Origin: JAQVUB01 sp033809415
Lineage (GTDB): Bacteria; Verrucomicrobiota; Lentisphaeria; Oligosphaerales; Oligosphaeraceae
Assembly (NCBI GenBank): GCA_033809415.1
Contig: JAPXLT010000271.1
Location: 1-6,271, forward strand
DNA length: 6,271 nucleotides
Direction of reading: 5' to 3'
Positions 5,507-6,271 of this stretch are shown one piece after another; position 1 is the stretch's first letter, and each line of letters begins with the position of its first letter. A program made the translations under genes and the position numbers. Under the pieces are notes generated by a model, which worked only from the letters and a program-made list of their open reading frames with translations, had not been told where the DNA came from and did no database searches.

Positions 5507-5920
5507 TTATGGTGTAGTAGCAGCGGCTGCACTGACAGTGGGGACATCTGCACCGATTTTACTGGTTTTTGGCGTGGCGTCTGATTTGGCCAGCAGGACG
5601 TTTCCATCGGCACCTACAGTACCGGTCAGGCCCGGAACTGCCGCCAGGAGGCTGTTCAGAGCCGCTTGACGATCGGAAACTGGTTTTTCATTGATGGTTT
5701 TCTGCGCTGCAGCAATGCCCACCCGGATAAGACGGGCGTTGCCCGTATCGACAATACTCTTCATGGCCGTATTGAACTCATTCTGGTTCAAGGTCTTGAA
5801 GTAAGCATGCAGCTGTTTGATGTTCATTTTCGACATTTCATCCGGCGTTTTGAGATCAGCCTGAACACTCAGTACCAGTGTCAATGCAAGACTAATCGCC
5901 AACATATAAACCGTTTTCAT
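5507..5920 (-). CDS. Small secreted protein of unknown function heading the cluster
   Basis: Product of 137 aa that I do not recognise. A classical signal peptide (MKTVYMLAISLALTLVLSVQA, 1-21) is followed by a predicted cleavage before DLK. The mature part has a helical, charged region (about 27-95, with KQLHAYFKTLNQNEFNTAMK and an Ala-rich segment AAAQKTINEKPVSDRQAAL). A Gly/Val-rich turn and a low-complexity Ala/Thr/Ser/Pro tail (114-137) end in AAAATTP. There is no lipobox, cell-wall anchor or PEP-CTERM-like tail. The ATG at 5920 is preferred: GGGAG lies 9 nt upstream and the signal peptide starts cleanly there. A TTG at 5950 in the same frame lacks a ribosome-binding site and would add ten polar residues. 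It is the first gene of the minus-strand row, 90 bp before the beta-barrel gene, so it may be a periplasmic or extracellular accessory of polymer export; this is inference only. Confidence 0.8.
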   Translation of the reverse strand: MKTVYMLAISLALTLVLSVQADLKTPDEMSKMNIKQLHAYFKTLNQNEFNTAMKSIVDTGNARLIRVGIAAAQKTINEKPVSDRQAALNSLLAAVPGLTGTVGADGNVLLAKSDATPKTSKIGADVPTVSAAAATTP

Positions 5921-5929
5921 CTTTATTTT

Positions 5930-5934
5930 CTCCC
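5930..5934 (-). promoter_or_regulatory. Shine-Dalgarno GGGAG of the small secreted protein gene
   Basis: GGGAG on the minus strand lies 9 nt before the ATG at 5920. It favours this start over the in-frame TTG at 5950. Confidence 0.65.
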
Positions 5935-5965
5935 TATTTAGTACTATCAATCAAAAACTCCATTC

Positions 5966-5994
5966 AATGTAATATCTGTTTACGCTATTTGCAA
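5966..5994 (-). promoter_or_regulatory. Candidate promoter of the exopolysaccharide export row
   Basis: On the minus strand, TTGCAA (5994-5989) and TACATT (5971-5966) are 17 nt apart, each matching four of six bases of the sigma-70 consensus. They lie about 46 nt before the ATG at 5920, in AT-rich DNA between divergent genes. The position fits well; the match is only moderate. Confidence 0.3.
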
Positions 5995-6063
5995 GAAAAA
6001 CTAAAAAGTTTTTTGATTTTTAACACGGACTAAACGGAACAACAAAAGAAAAACCCTGTCTTA

Positions 6064-6072
6064 TGCTATTAT
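6064..6072 (+). promoter_or_regulatory. Candidate extended -10 for the RAYT-like gene
   Basis: TGC-TATTAT (6064-6072) resembles an extended -10 element. No -35 hexamer is visible at the proper distance. A transcript from here would carry all three REP-like units in its 5' leader before the start at 6197. Confidence 0.2.
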
Positions 6073-6093
6073 GCCCCCCGTTCTCCGTCCTCC

Positions 6094-6177
6094 GTCCTGT
6101 GCCGGCACTTCAGTGCCGGAGCCCCGTCCTGTGCCGGCACTTCCGTGGTCTGTCCTGTGTCGGCACTTCAGTGCCGA
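6094..6177 (+). repeat. Three REP-like palindromic units upstream of a RAYT-like gene
   Basis: Each unit begins with GTCCTGTG (6094, 6126 and 6152) followed by YCGGCACTTC. Unit 1 (6094-6119) forms a perfect 8-bp stem: 6102-6109 with 6112-6119. Unit 3 (6152-6177) forms the same stem, 6160-6167 with 6170-6177, but its outermost C-G pair is replaced by T-A. Unit 2 (6126-6151) keeps the 5' tag and left arm, but its right arm has decayed to CGTGGTCT. In units 1 and 2 the left arm also contains the self-complementary decamer GTGCCGGCAC, allowing an alternative pairing. A conserved 5' tag plus a GC-rich hairpin beside an IS200-like gene is the REP/RAYT arrangement known from other bacteria. A shorter TCCGTCC duplication precedes the array (6085-6097). 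Confidence 0.85.
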
Positions 6178-6183
6178 AAAAGA

Positions 6184-6189
6184 AAGGAG
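6184..6189 (+). promoter_or_regulatory. Shine-Dalgarno AAGGAG of the RAYT-like gene
   Basis: AAGGAG lies 7 nt upstream of the ATG at 6197, and six bases after the third REP hairpin ends at 6177. A structured leader could therefore affect access of ribosomes. Confidence 0.8.
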
Positions 6190-6196
6190 CTTCCCC

Positions 6197-6271
6197 ATGC
6201 AGCATTCAATGAACAGGCGTTGCAATCACTGGGATTACTCGTCGCCGGCAATCTACATGATAACCCTTATC
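6197..6271 (+). CDS. REP-associated tyrosine transposase (RAYT, Y1/IS200-like), N-terminal fragment
   Basis: Only the first 25 codons are present; the frame runs off the window edge. The residues HWDYSSPAIYMITLI match the pattern YDYSxPGAYFVTI, which opens the Y1 (HUH-type) nuclease domain of RAYT proteins: the aromatic pair, the SxP turn, then the first beta-strand. The HUH histidines and catalytic tyrosine would lie beyond the edge and cannot be checked. The ATG is chosen for the AAGGAG 7 nt upstream; a second in-frame Met is residue 5. Proteins of this family cleave single-stranded REP hairpins and are thought to spread REP sequences. The three REP-like units directly upstream support the call more strongly than the short peptide does. 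It is divergent from the exopolysaccharide genes. Confidence 0.7.
   Translation, partial: MQHSMNRRCNHWDYSSPAIYMITLI

Noticed and set aside
5921..5950. TTG at 5950 as start of the small secreted protein gene
   Set aside because: No Shine-Dalgarno upstream, and the added residues are encoded by the GGGAG site of the ATG at 5920.
5996..6013. AAAAACT / AGTTTTT inverted repeat between the divergent genes as a terminator
   Set aside because: The stem is nearly all A-T and neither flanking gene ends here; likely AT-rich intergenic sequence.

Overview
The window carries the export and assembly end of an exopolysaccharide (capsule-like) cluster, with four genes in a row on the minus strand. On the plus strand the right edge cuts into a REP-associated transposase-like gene. 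The organism is a diderm (Gram-negative-type) bacterium: there is an outer-membrane beta-barrel with a C-terminal phenylalanine, a Wza-like outer-membrane export protein and a Wzc-like tyrosine kinase. The ACGAAAA-rich intergenic repeats, heptamer arrays and REP/RAYT pair resemble what I remember from the PVC superphylum (Lentisphaerae/Kiritimatiellae/Verrucomicrobia). That placement is an impression, not proven by the sequence.

Layout in transcription order (right to left). 5507-5920 encodes a small secreted protein of unknown function. 4205-5416 encodes an outer-membrane beta-barrel with a GTG start. 2972-4063 encodes a Wza-like polysaccharide export protein with an upstream signal for a TTG start. 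467-2641 encodes a Wzc-like chain-length regulator fused to a BY-family tyrosine kinase, ending in an unusually regular tyrosine/glycine tail. No glycosyltransferase, flippase or polymerase is visible, so if this is a full locus those genes lie left of base 1 or elsewhere.

How the genes likely work together (inference from families): the kinase/co-polymerase sits in the inner membrane and sets chain length through cycles of tyrosine phosphorylation. The Wza-like protein forms the periplasmic and outer-membrane conduit. The beta-barrel may form, or line, the exit pore or anchor the polymer. The role of the leading small secreted protein is unknown.

The gaps are full of repeats. At least five copies of a dispersed AT-rich element lie in the gaps at 1-466, 2642-2971 and 4064-4204. 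The two longest copies form an 87-bp inverted repeat (79/87 identical, all differences transitions) around the kinase gene. A GTCCATY heptamer array (253-370) and a 9-bp CCGACCGAT array (2815-2850) are associated with them. At 6094-6177, three REP-like units lie just upstream of the RAYT start at 6197; two of the hairpins differ by a compensatory base-pair change.
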